This document shows, in pieces, positions 17,005 to 24,694 of a stretch of 64,000 nt of DNA; position 1 is the stretch's first letter; every line of letters begins with the position of its first letter. The translations under genes were made by a program, and so were the position numbers. The notes under the pieces were generated by a model, which searched no databases, was not told where the DNA came from, and saw nothing but the letters and a program-made list of their open reading frames with translations. The DNA comes from an uncultured Bacteroidaceae bacterium (GTDB lineage Bacteria > Bacteroidota > Bacteroidia > Bacteroidales > Bacteroidaceae), in assembly GCA_944320955.1 (NCBI GenBank), contig CALUJL010000031.1, forward strand, positions 1 to 64,000. Reading direction: 5' to 3'.

Positions 17005-17667
17005 ATGGACGAATCCTTAGAAGAATACATCCTCTCCCACAGCGACCCGGAAGGAGACTACCTCCACCGCCTCTACCGCGATACGAACATCCGCCTCCTC
17101 CACGGCCGCATGGCCTCCGGACACCTGCAGGGCCGCATCCTGAAGATGCTCGTCCGCATGGTGCGCCCCCGCCGCGTCCTGGAGATCGGCACCTTCAGCG
17201 GCTACTCCGCCCTGTGCCTGGCCGAAGGATTCGACCGCCCCGACGCCCTGCTCCACACCTTCGAAATCAACGACGAGCTGGAAGACTTCACCCGCCCCCG
17301 CATCGAAAACTCACCCCTGGGGCGCCACATACGCCTCCACTTCGGCGATGTCTTCAGCCTCCTCCCTGCACTGGGCGAGACCTTCGACATGGCCTTCATC
17401 GACGCCGACAAGCGCCACTACGTCGAATACTACGAACTTTGCCTCCCCCGCCTGCGGCCCGGCGGATTCCTCCTTGCCGACAACACGCTCTGGGACGGCC
17501 ACGTCACCGACCCCGCCTACAGCCGCGACGCCCAGACCTGCGGCATACGCCGCTTCAACGACCACGTGGCCGCCGACCCGCGCGTGGAGAAAGTCATACT
17601 CCCCCTGCGCGACGGGCTCACCCTCATCTGCAAAAAACCCGAAAACCCCGGCCCCGGCATACAATAA
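17005..17667 (+). CDS. Class I SAM-dependent O-methyltransferase
   Basis: A 220-residue methyltransferase of the catechol/caffeoyl-CoA O-methyltransferase type. The SAM site is LEIGTFSGYSALCLAEG (residues about 59-75), followed by the acidic TFEIND, the metal-binding FIDADKRHYVEYYE and the LLADNTLWDGHVTD segment that completes the divalent-cation site. Substrate is unknown; bacterial members methylate small phenolics. The position between pyk and rbfA suggests a housekeeping rather than accessory gene. No own promoter was found. Confidence 0.9.
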   Translation: MDESLEEYILSHSDPEGDYLHRLYRDTNIRLLHGRMASGHLQGRILKMLVRMVRPRRVLEIGTFSGYSALCLAEGFDRPDALLHTFEINDELEDFTRPRIENSPLGRHIRLHFGDVFSLLPALGETFDMAFIDADKRHYVEYYELCLPRLRPGGFLLADNTLWDGHVTDPAYSRDAQTCGIRRFNDHVAADPRVEKVILPLRDGLTLICKKPENPGPGIQ

Positions 17668-17709
17668 TACGGCCCTTCCCCACGTTTTCCCCTAAAACAC
17701 ACCCGAAAA

Positions 17710-18045
17710 ATGGAAACCACCCGACAGAACAAGATAGCCCGCCTCCTGCAGAAAGAACTGAGCGAAATCTTCATGCGCCAGACACAAGCCTGGGGAAAAG
17801 GCGTGCTCGTCTCCGTAAGCACCGTGCGCATCAGCCCCGACCTCAGCGTGGCCCGCGCCTACCTCAGCATCTTCCCCTCCGAGCGGGCGCAGGAACTCTG
17901 CGAAAACATCAACGCCAACCAGAAATCCGTGCGCTACGAGCTCGGAAACCGCGTGCGGCACCAGCTCCGCATCATACCGGAGTTGCGCTTCTTCGTCGAC
18001 GATTCGCTGGACTACATCGAGCACATCGACCAACTTCTCAAGTAG
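17710..18045 (+). CDS. rbfA: Ribosome-binding factor A
   Basis: A 111-residue KH-like protein that binds the 30S subunit and helps mature the 5' end of 16S rRNA. Recognisable features are the N-terminal helix TRQNKIARLLQKELSEIF, the TVRISPDLSVARAYLSIF strand-helix region and the C-terminal FFVDDSLDYIEHIDQLL. Length is standard for Bacteroidetes. It lies 42 bp after the methyltransferase gene and 33 bp before the permease gene, consistent with one operon. Confidence 0.93.
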   Translation: METTRQNKIARLLQKELSEIFMRQTQAWGKGVLVSVSTVRISPDLSVARAYLSIFPSERAQELCENINANQKSVRYELGNRVRHQLRIIPELRFFVDDSLDYIEHIDQLLK

Positions 18046-18078
18046 CCCCGCCGCCGGGCGCCGTACGGAACCCCGCCG

Positions 18079-19323
18079 ATGAACTTCCCTTTCTACATAG
18101 CCCGCCGCTACCTTTTCTCCAAGAAGAGCCACAGCGCCATCAATCTCATATCGGGCCTCTCCGTCTGCGGGGTGGCCTTCGCCACGATGGCCCTCGTCTG
18201 CACACTCTCCGTCTTCAACGGATTCCAGGAAATGATAGCGGGCATCTTCACTTCCTTCGACCCCGACCTGAAAATCACCGCCGCCGACGGCAAAACCTTC
18301 GACGCTTCCGCCCCGGAGCTCGCCCCGCTGCGCACGATGCCCGAGGTCGAAACCTACACCGAGAGCCTCGAAGAGCAGGCGCTCCTCGTCTTCGACGACA
18401 AACAGGCCACGGCCACGCTGAAAGGCGTGGACGACAACTTCCGCCGCCTGGCCGCCATCGACAGCGTCCTCTACGGCAACGGCTACTTCGCCCTGCGCGA
18501 CTCCCTATTCGACTACGCCATCCTCGGAATCGACCTCGCCGCCCGGCTGGGAATTGCCGTCATCCGCAACGAACCGCTCGAAGTCTACCTCCCCGTACGC
18601 GGCGCGGAGGTCGACCCGGCCAACCCTTCTTCCGCCCTGCGCCGCGAGATGCTGCTCAGCCCCGGCATCGTCTTCGCGCTCAACCAGAGCAAATACGACT
18701 CCCACTACGCACTGACGTCCATCTCCTTCGTGCGCCGCATCCTCGACTACGGCCCCCACACGGTGAGCGCCATAGAACTCAAGATCAGAGGCGGCACCGC
18801 GGCAGCCGACGAGCTGAAGCCCCGCCTGCAGGAACGCCTCGGCAGCCGCTACCTCGTCCTCGGCCGCTACGAACAGCAGGCCGAGGTTTTCCGCATCATG
18901 GAGATAGAAAAACTCATTTCCTACATATTCCTCACCTTTATCCTGCTCATCGCCTGCTTCAACGTCATCGGTTCGCTCTCGATGCTCATCATCGACAAGC
19001 AAAAAGACACGCAGACGCTGCGCAACCTCGGCGCCGACAACCGGCTCATCCGCCGCATCTTCCTCTTCGAGGGGCGCCTCATTTCGCTCATCGGGGCCGT
19101 GGCCGGCATCGCGCTGGGCCTCCTCCTCTGCTTCCTGCAGCAGGAGTTCGGGCTTGTCAGCCTCGGCGCGGGCGGCGACGAGGGCATCTTCGTGGTCGAC
19201 GCCTACCCCGTCAGCGTAGAGTGGCAGGACATCGTGCTCGTCTTCTTCACCGTCCTGGCCGTAGGCTTCCTCGCCGTCTGGTATCCCATACGCTATCTCA
19301 GCCGCAAACTGCTCAGCGACTGA
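18079..19323 (+). CDS. FtsX/LolE-like ABC transporter permease
   Basis: A 414-residue permease with the MacB/LolCE layout: one helix at residues about 20-45, a large periplasmic domain (about 50-270) and three helices at the C-terminus (about 280-405). The opening FYIARRYLFSKKSHSAINLISGLSVCGVA and the cytoplasmic DTQTLRNLGADNRLIRRIFLFEG are characteristic of lipoprotein-releasing LolC/LolE permeases. The ATPase partner is not adjacent. Likely role is release of outer-membrane lipoproteins from the inner membrane; MacB-like export is the alternative. It ends the aroQ-to-rbfA run and is followed by array J. Confidence 0.88.
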   Translation: MNFPFYIARRYLFSKKSHSAINLISGLSVCGVAFATMALVCTLSVFNGFQEMIAGIFTSFDPDLKITAADGKTFDASAPELAPLRTMPEVETYTESLEEQALLVFDDKQATATLKGVDDNFRRLAAIDSVLYGNGYFALRDSLFDYAILGIDLAARLGIAVIRNEPLEVYLPVRGAEVDPANPSSALRREMLLSPGIVFALNQSKYDSHYALTSISFVRRILDYGPHTVSAIELKIRGGTAAADELKPRLQERLGSRYLVLGRYEQQAEVFRIMEIEKLISYIFLTFILLIACFNVIGSLSMLIIDKQKDTQTLRNLGADNRLIRRIFLFEGRLISLIGAVAGIALGLLLCFLQQEFGLVSLGAGGDEGIFVVDAYPVSVEWQDIVLVFFTVLAVGFLAVWYPIRYLSRKLLSD

Positions 19324-19369
19324 CCTTCCCCGCCACCGCTCCCCCGCCCTTCCCCTGCCGCGCGCGGGA

Positions 19370-19457
19370 AAAAGCCCTGCCGCTTTTCGGAAAAAGTGCC
19401 TGCGCTTTTCCCGAAAACCGCTGCACCTTTTCCGTCGCAGCCGTAAGGCTCTTCCGA
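19370..19457. repeat. 22-bp tandem repeat array J (4 units)
   Basis: Junctions at 19374, 19396, 19418 and 19440. It lies between the permease gene and the promoter of the orphan secreted protein; the rest of the 261-bp gap is AT-rich. Confidence 0.88.
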
Positions 19458-19509
19458 AAACACAGCCATGCTTTTTAAACAATAAAAAGCCGCTTTTTTA
19501 TAAAATCAT

Positions 19510-19540
19510 TTTGCTTTTCCACCGCGATCTCCTATATTTA
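19510..19540 (+). promoter_or_regulatory. Promoter of orphan secreted protein
   Basis: TTTG (19510-19513) and TATATTTA (19533-19540) are separated by 19 bp, the spacing expected for a Bacteroidetes -33/-7 pair. The ATG follows 44 bp later. Confidence 0.65.
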
Positions 19541-19584
19541 CGGGCAACTATCCTATGTTTCACTTTTAAAACCCTATTGGCTTT

Positions 19585-20145
19585 ATGAAAAGATTGTTTC
19601 TTACCCTGTTCGCCCTTGCGGGTCTTTTGGTATTTGCGCCTTCCAATTCACATGCCCAAGGCCCAGATTCTTCCGAAGGGAAGATAGAACTAATATTAGA
19701 CGGCTGGTGCGGAAATGGAATTGACTTTGATGTTTACATCGGAATCAGGCCAAAAAATGAAAACTTCGACTTCAATTGCGGATTTACCGCACGCTTCTAC
19801 GTCGGAGATGCAGCTTACAACTGGGGATACATAGGGGAAGCCCATTTCGGGCGTTACTCCAATTGCTACGAAGCCCCTAACAGCACAGTAATCGGACACT
19901 ACTTCCCAAAAGACGACGGGCATGCTTTCCTGCATTTAACCAAGCAAACTGTCCCTTGGCCTACGGGGTTATGCCTTATGCTGGTAGAATTCATTCCCGA
20001 TAACTCGGAAGAAAAAGATACTTTCTGCCAAATAGAACTCGATGCACGTCCATTCATAGATCGATTAAGCCAAGTCACAGTCTTGGGCGACCCCGTTGGA
20101 AAACCATTTGCTGAATGGTATGTCAACAAAACCGCTCCCCTATAA
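19585..20145 (+). CDS. Orphan secreted protein, unknown family
   Basis: A 186-residue protein with a signal peptide (MKRLFLTLFALAGLLVF, cleavage near SHAQG). I do not recognise the family. The mature part is rich in aromatic residues and has four cysteines (in DGWCGNGID, DFNCGFT, SNCYEAP and GLCLM, with a fifth in TFCQIE), suggesting a small beta-rich, possibly disulfide-bonded periplasmic or surface protein. Its coding sequence is clearly less GC-rich than the genes around it, with many A/T third positions, so it may be a recent acquisition. It has its own promoter and a strong terminator, so it is a single-gene unit. Confidence 0.75.
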   Translation: MKRLFLTLFALAGLLVFAPSNSHAQGPDSSEGKIELILDGWCGNGIDFDVYIGIRPKNENFDFNCGFTARFYVGDAAYNWGYIGEAHFGRYSNCYEAPNSTVIGHYFPKDDGHAFLHLTKQTVPWPTGLCLMLVEFIPDNSEEKDTFCQIELDARPFIDRLSQVTVLGDPVGKPFAEWYVNKTAPL

Positions 20146-20169
20146 ATCCAAAATTTATAAGAGACGACA

Positions 20170-20213
20170 AAAGAAAGCTTCAAGCCGCATGGAATTGGCC
20201 TGAAGCTTTCTTT
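20170..20213. terminator. Bidirectional terminator
   Basis: AAAGAAAGCTTCAAGCC (20170-20186) pairs with GGCCTGAAGCTTTCTTT (20197-20213) with one wobble position. A-run and T-run flanks serve the convergent orphan gene and FISUMP lipoprotein 2. Confidence 0.85.
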
Positions 20214-20238
20214 GCAATATACCCGCGAGCCTTGGTGA

Positions 20239-21585
20239 TTACTCCGTCACCGGCCGGACAAAGAACATGCCCATGGAAGACCAATTGATAGAAGAATACA
20301 TGATAGTATCTGAGTGTGCGATATCTTCACCTACCATATTGAAAAAGAAATTGGCAGTCCGGTTCTTCGTCCCGCTGAGATATTCCCCGGCTCCTTCGCT
20401 GTAAAATCCATGCTCCGGACTGATAAAACCAATTACCCCCGACATATAGAAACAAATCGTATTGCCGGTCGTCTTGCTGGTGAGCCACGTGCGATAATAG
20501 CGCAGGCGGCGGTCGCAGTCGATGGTGCAGTTTTCAAACAGCCGCTTCCACTCCGACTCCGTCGGCAGGCGCCAGCCTCCGCCCAGTTGGGCGCGGGCAA
20601 TGTCGTAGCGCGCATCGCCGCTTATCTCGTCCGGCAGGGAACTGACGTCCAAGCTGTACCACTCCGGGGAGTAGTACTTGATGCGCCCCGTGGCATCGCC
20701 CCAGGAGAAAAGATTCCACTCCAGCGCGCCGTCCTCGAAGATGGGGTGCTCGGGGACGAAAGTAGGTTCGTGGGCGATGTAAGCGCGGGCAAAACGGCGC
20801 ACGACGAGGTCGCCAGAGGCCCAATAGAGGGGCCTGCCGGAATCGGAAAGCACGCCCATGTCCACGCGGCGGTCTACGGTGTCGAGCGGCGAGTCGTAGG
20901 TGAAAGTCGTGGAATCCGTGCCGAGGACGGGGCGGATGGAGCAACCTTGGAAGCGATAGTCATTGCCGATGGCCCCACTGTGCCCTACGCCCACCCAGAG
21001 CGATACGGCGCCCGTCGCGCCCGGCTGCCGCGTGCCCGTCCAGTAGTAGCCGCGATCGCCCTGCATGTAGTACTTCTCGCCCAGCCTCATGCCCGCCAGG
21101 GGGAGGAAAATGCTGCGGCCGCTGGGGCCCGTCACTGTATAACCCTTCACGCCCTGCCGCGTCCCTTCGCGCCAGATGCAGCGGTCCACCAGCTCGCGCG
21201 CCTCGGCCTCGGAGGGCAGGCGCCAGCAGCCGCCCAGGCGGACGTGGGGCAAATCATAAATGGTGCGGCAGATGTCGGGCATGGGGTCTGTGCCGCCGTA
21301 GAGGGGCGAAGTCCAGTTGTGCGCTTCATCGTGCACCTGGTCGGTCACGGCCTGCCCCGTGGGGTCGGCCCATCCGTAGAGGCCACCCGCCTCGTGCGGC
21401 GCAGTAGCCCCGAGGTTGCATGCGGCCCAGCGGACGCTCAGCCCCAGGTCGACGGCTTCGGAAGAAGTTTCTTCGCCTCCGCCGCCGGGGGAGGAGGGTT
21501 GCGGCTCGTCGCCGGAGCAGCCGGCCGCGGCAAAAAGACAGAAGAGGCAGGAAAAGAGAAGAAGGGGGGAAGGGATACGTTTCAT
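20239..21585 (-). CDS. FISUMP-type lipoprotein 2
   Basis: A 448-residue lipoprotein with lipobox AAAGCSGDE and a short Gly/Ser/Pro linker. Its two FISUMP domains match those of the protein encoded at 12241-13611 over nearly the whole length, for example VDLGLSVRWAACNLGA, GGLYGWADPTGQAVTDQVHD and DSTTFTYDSPLDTVDRRV. Divergence concentrates in the last 90 residues, which suggests that the C-terminal part is under different selection. Its own promoter (21618-21625) precedes it by 33 bp. Function unknown; surface exposure is inferred from the lipoprotein signal and acidic residues after the cysteine (SGDE). Confidence 0.8.
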   Translation of the reverse strand: MKRIPSPLLLFSCLFCLFAAAGCSGDEPQPSSPGGGGEETSSEAVDLGLSVRWAACNLGATAPHEAGGLYGWADPTGQAVTDQVHDEAHNWTSPLYGGTDPMPDICRTIYDLPHVRLGGCWRLPSEAEARELVDRCIWREGTRQGVKGYTVTGPSGRSIFLPLAGMRLGEKYYMQGDRGYYWTGTRQPGATGAVSLWVGVGHSGAIGNDYRFQGCSIRPVLGTDSTTFTYDSPLDTVDRRVDMGVLSDSGRPLYWASGDLVVRRFARAYIAHEPTFVPEHPIFEDGALEWNLFSWGDATGRIKYYSPEWYSLDVSSLPDEISGDARYDIARAQLGGGWRLPTESEWKRLFENCTIDCDRRLRYYRTWLTSKTTGNTICFYMSGVIGFISPEHGFYSEGAGEYLSGTKNRTANFFFNMVGEDIAHSDTIMYSSINWSSMGMFFVRPVTE

Positions 21586-21617
21586 GGCGCAGGGGGATTG
21601 ATTGGTTTCTTTCCGCG

Positions 21618-21625
21618 CAAAGATA
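21618..21625 (-). promoter_or_regulatory. -7 element for FISUMP lipoprotein 2
   Basis: TATCTTTG on the minus strand, followed by GCGCGG. The leader would be about 27 nt. Confidence 0.7.
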
Positions 21626-21648
21626 ACAAAACCTCTGTGCTTTCCCCA

Positions 21649-21736
21649 AAAAGCCCTGCCGCTTTTTTCGGAAAGATGCAGCGCTTTTGGGGAAAAGCGG
21701 CAGCACTTTTCCCCGGCCGCGGCAGGGCTTTCCCCC
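21649..21736. repeat. 22-bp tandem repeat array K (4 units)
   Basis: Junctions at 21653, 21675, 21697 and 21719. One CTGC core is followed by three GCAG cores. It lies in the 378-bp gap between divergent genes; the remaining 21737-21890 holds no other recognised feature. Confidence 0.88.
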
Positions 21737-21894
21737 GGGGGCGGCGGCGCAAAAATCCATCCCCGCAGGACGGAATAAGCGACTTTTCGACCGCTCCTCG
21801 CCCGCCACGCAGCCCCTTTTGGCCGTTCCTAAGGGGAAAAACAGCCAAAGCCCGTACAATTAAGGCTTAAATTGCTAAAATAACATAATCAAGC

Positions 21895-21926
21895 ATTGAC
21901 TTGCGAAACAAAATGCCTTATCTTTG
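21895..21926 (+). promoter_or_regulatory. Promoter of OmpA/TPR lipoprotein
   Basis: ATTG (21895-21898) and TATCTTTG (21919-21926), spaced 20 bp, followed by GCGC. The ATG at 21964 is 37 bp downstream. Confidence 0.7.
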
Positions 21927-21963
21927 CGCTGTTTGAAGCGAAATGTTTAAATTTCAAATAGTG

Positions 21964-23670
21964 ATGAATAAGAAAATTTTTCTGCCCCTTGCCATGGTGG
22001 CAGCCGTAGGAATGGTGATGACCTCCTGCAGCAAAAAATTAGGAGCCTTGTCTCCCGAATATTTCACGACGACCCCGCAGGTCCTCGAGGCCGTGGGCGG
22101 TAAAGTGCCCGTCACAATCAACGGGACTTTCCCCGAGAAGTACATGAAGAAGAAAGCCGTAGTCAGCGTAACCCCCGTGCTCCGCTACGAAGGCGGCGAA
22201 GTGAAAGGCGAAACCGCCACCTTCCAGGGCGAGAAAGTGGAAGGCAACAACCAGACGATCTCCTACAAAGTAGGCGGCAACTACACGATGAAGAACAGCT
22301 TCGACTTCGTGCCCGAAATGGCTAAGTCGGAACTTTACCTGACGTTCGACGCAACAGTCGGCAAGAAGGAAGTGGAAGTTCCCGAAGTCAAGATAGCCGA
22401 CGGCGTAATCGCCACCTCCGCGCTCGTAAACCAGACCCTCAACGGCGCAAACACGGGCGCTTCTGCCGACGCCTTCCAGCGCGAAATCCAGCAGGCCAAG
22501 GAAGCCAACATCATGTTCCTCATCAACCAGGCCGAAGTGCGCGCCAAAGAGCTGAAGTCGCAGGGCGTCCAGGACTTTAACGAGACGATGAAGAAAATCG
22601 AGGCCGACAGCACGCTCCAACTCAGCAACGTGGAAATCTCTTCCTACGCATCGCCCGACGGAAAAGAAGACTTCAACGACAAACTCGCGCAGAAGCGTCT
22701 GAGCAACACCGAGAAGTACATGCAGAAAGAGATGAAGAAAAACGAAGTGGACGCAGCCCTCGACACCAAGTACACCGCCGAAGACTGGGAAGGCTTCCAG
22801 GAACTCGTCTCCAAGTCCAACATCCAGGACAAAGACCTCATCCTGCGCGTGCTGAGCATGTATAAGGATCCGGAACAACGCGAGACGGAAATCCGCAACC
22901 TCTCTGCCGTATTCACCACGCTGGCCGACGAAATCCTCCCGCAGCTGCGCCGTTCGCGCCTGACGCTCAACTACAAAATCATAGGCAAGAGCGACGCCGA
23001 GCTCAAGCAGCTCTCCGCTTCCACGCCGGAGAAGCTCTCCGTGGAAGAACTCCTGTATGCCGCCACGCTGACCGACAACGCTTCTGAGAAAAAGGCCATC
23101 TATACCGCCGCAACCAAGCAGTATCCCAACGATTACCGCGCATACAACAACCTCGCGGGCCTGGCCTATGCCGAAGGCGACTACACCGCTGCCGCAAACT
23201 ACGTGGCCCAGGCTGCAAAGCTCAACGCTTCTGACGCAGACGTGAAGGTAAATCAGGCACTTCTCGCCCTGAAACAAGGAAACCAGAGCCAGGCTCAGAC
23301 TTTGCTCGGCAGCGCCGGCAACAGCGCCGCCGCCAATGAAGCACTTGGCAACCTCTATCTCATGCAAGGCGAGTACCAGAAAGCCGTGACCGCCTTCGGA
23401 GATGCCAAGACCAACAGCGCCGCCCTGGCACAGATCCTCACCTCCAACTACAACAAGGCCAAGTCTACGCTCGACGCCGTGCAGAACAAAGACGCTTACA
23501 CCAGCTATCTGGGCGCTATCCTTGCCGCACGTACCAACAACGCCGACGGCGCCATCAGCAACCTCAAGGAAGCTATCCAGAAAGACCCGTCGATGGCCAA
23601 GAAAGCCGCTACCGACCTCGAATTCTCCAAGCTGCTCACCAACGCAGCCTTCAAGGCCCTGCTGCAATAA
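21964..23670 (+). CDS. Lipoprotein with OmpA-like and TPR regions
   Basis: A 568-residue lipoprotein with lipobox MVMTSCSKK. The ATG at 21964 is preferred to 21943 because it directly precedes the signal peptide MNKKIFLPLAM. Residues about 30-160 are beta-rich; about 190-310 include VEISSYASPDGKEDFNDKLAQKR, which resembles the peptidoglycan-binding OmpA C-domain, though divergent. Residues about 340-560 contain tetratricopeptide-like helices (YRAYNNLAGLAYAEGDY, ANEALGNLYLMQGEYQKAV). Codon use is strongly biased (for example AAG, GAA, AAC), suggesting high expression. This architecture is conserved in Bacteroidales as an abundant envelope protein; the precise role is unknown to me. Confidence 0.8.
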   Translation: MNKKIFLPLAMVAAVGMVMTSCSKKLGALSPEYFTTTPQVLEAVGGKVPVTINGTFPEKYMKKKAVVSVTPVLRYEGGEVKGETATFQGEKVEGNNQTISYKVGGNYTMKNSFDFVPEMAKSELYLTFDATVGKKEVEVPEVKIADGVIATSALVNQTLNGANTGASADAFQREIQQAKEANIMFLINQAEVRAKELKSQGVQDFNETMKKIEADSTLQLSNVEISSYASPDGKEDFNDKLAQKRLSNTEKYMQKEMKKNEVDAALDTKYTAEDWEGFQELVSKSNIQDKDLILRVLSMYKDPEQRETEIRNLSAVFTTLADEILPQLRRSRLTLNYKIIGKSDAELKQLSASTPEKLSVEELLYAATLTDNASEKKAIYTAATKQYPNDYRAYNNLAGLAYAEGDYTAAANYVAQAAKLNASDADVKVNQALLALKQGNQSQAQTLLGSAGNSAAANEALGNLYLMQGEYQKAVTAFGDAKTNSAALAQILTSNYNKAKSTLDAVQNKDAYTSYLGAILAARTNNADGAISNLKEAIQKDPSMAKKAATDLEFSKLLTNAAFKALLQ

Positions 23671-23717
23671 GCCGATAGCCTGCGGCCGGACGGCGCTTCC
23701 GCCCGAGCCATATATAT

Positions 23718-23764
23718 AAGGAATAAGGGACGTTTCCTCTGCGGGAAAACGTCCCTTATTCCTT
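23718..23764 (+). terminator. Terminator after OmpA/TPR lipoprotein
   Basis: AAGGAATAAGGGACGTTT (23718-23735) and AAACGTCCCTTATTCCTT (23747-23764) form a perfect 18-bp stem. Confidence 0.85.
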
Positions 23765-23784
23765 TGCTTTCGCCGGAAAGTCCC

Positions 23785-23792
23785 TATCTTTG
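23785..23792 (+). promoter_or_regulatory. -7 element for DUF4369-like lipoprotein
   Basis: TATCTTTG, followed by CACACC. The leader before the ATG at 23839 is about 40 nt. Confidence 0.7.
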
Positions 23793-23838
23793 CACACCGA
23801 AACGCTCCGCCCACGGCAGAGACAACCCGCGACTTCCC

Positions 23839-24594
23839 ATGAACAGACTGCCCCGCCCCGATGCCTTCGCCGCCATCCTCCGCCCGCTCCGCCTCATGAT
23901 TCCGGCCGGCCTGCTGCTCCTCCTCGCCACCGCCTGCAAGGACGACCCGCAAGTCCACCTCACCGGCGACATAAAAGGCCTGCAGCAACCCGAAATCCTC
24001 GCCTACGGATTCCGCCCCGACACCTGCCGCCTCCTCTCCCTGCCCCAGCACGGAGGAGACTTCCAGGCCGACTTCCTGCCCGACTCGCTGCAGCCCTTCG
24101 TGCTCATCCTCGACGGAAAAACGGAAATCCCCCTCTTCGCCGAGGGAGGCGACGAAGTGCGCGTCACGGGCGACGTGCGGCATCCGGAAGAAATCACCGT
24201 AACAGGCGGCAGCGACATCAACGAAGACCTCAACCGCTACCGCAAGGAAAAGCAGAAACCCGAAGACTTCATCCGGAAACATCCCGACCATTTCGCCTCC
24301 GCCTGGCTCCTCATCAACCTCGCCACCTGCACTCCCGGCTACGACGCCAAGCGCCTCGAATCCCTCCACAAGCTCCTCACGCCCCGGCTGGCGCAACATC
24401 CCGCCCTGCAGGACGTACGAAACGAATTCGGGCGGGCAGGTTTCCAAGACGAATTGCAGATCCCCCACTTCGGACGGGCCGCACACGTCACGCTCCCCGA
24501 CTCCGCCACCGGACAAATGCGCGACACCGTGCTCACCAACGAGCAGCTCAACCGCGCAATCCGCAAGCTCGCCGGACGGCCCGCGGCACAATAA
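23839..24594 (+). CDS. DUF4369-like lipoprotein
   Basis: A 251-residue protein whose N-terminus holds a long basic leader (MNRLPRPDAF), a hydrophobic stretch and a lipobox-like LLATACKDD. Residues about 40-125 resemble DUF4369, the beta domain usually placed before a thioredoxin fold in Bacteroidetes thiol-disulfide proteins. The rest is helical (RKEKQKPEDFIRKHPDHFASAW...) and there is no CxxC motif or thioredoxin domain, so this is a stand-alone or shortened form. The ATG at 23839 is chosen because the promoter lies at 23785-23792, after the upstream alternative ATG. Partner and role are unknown. Confidence 0.65.
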   Translation: MNRLPRPDAFAAILRPLRLMIPAGLLLLLATACKDDPQVHLTGDIKGLQQPEILAYGFRPDTCRLLSLPQHGGDFQADFLPDSLQPFVLILDGKTEIPLFAEGGDEVRVTGDVRHPEEITVTGGSDINEDLNRYRKEKQKPEDFIRKHPDHFASAWLLINLATCTPGYDAKRLESLHKLLTPRLAQHPALQDVRNEFGRAGFQDELQIPHFGRAAHVTLPDSATGQMRDTVLTNEQLNRAIRKLAGRPAAQ

Positions 24595-24626
24595 ACTCCC
24601 CAAAAAGCAAAGCAAAAGAAAGATTC

Positions 24627-24654
24627 CCCCGGCCTTTCCGCCGAAAAGCCGGGG
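24627..24654 (+). terminator. Weak hairpin before yifB
   Basis: CCCCGGCCTTTC (24627-24638) pairs with GAAAAGCCGGGG (24643-24654) with one mismatch. There is no T-run and the yifB promoter starts 8 bp later. Confidence 0.45.
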
Positions 24655-24661
24655 AAACCGC

Positions 24662-24669
24662 TAACTTTG
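24662..24669 (+). promoter_or_regulatory. -7 element for yifB
   Basis: TAACTTTG followed by GCGCAG; leader about 20 nt. Confidence 0.7.
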
Positions 24670-24694
24670 CGCAGTAGCAAACAAACCGTTCCCC

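Noticed and set aside
22039..24615. 858-codon minus-strand open frame
   Set aside because: It is antisense to two lipoprotein genes with promoters and lipoboxes, and it spans a strong terminator.
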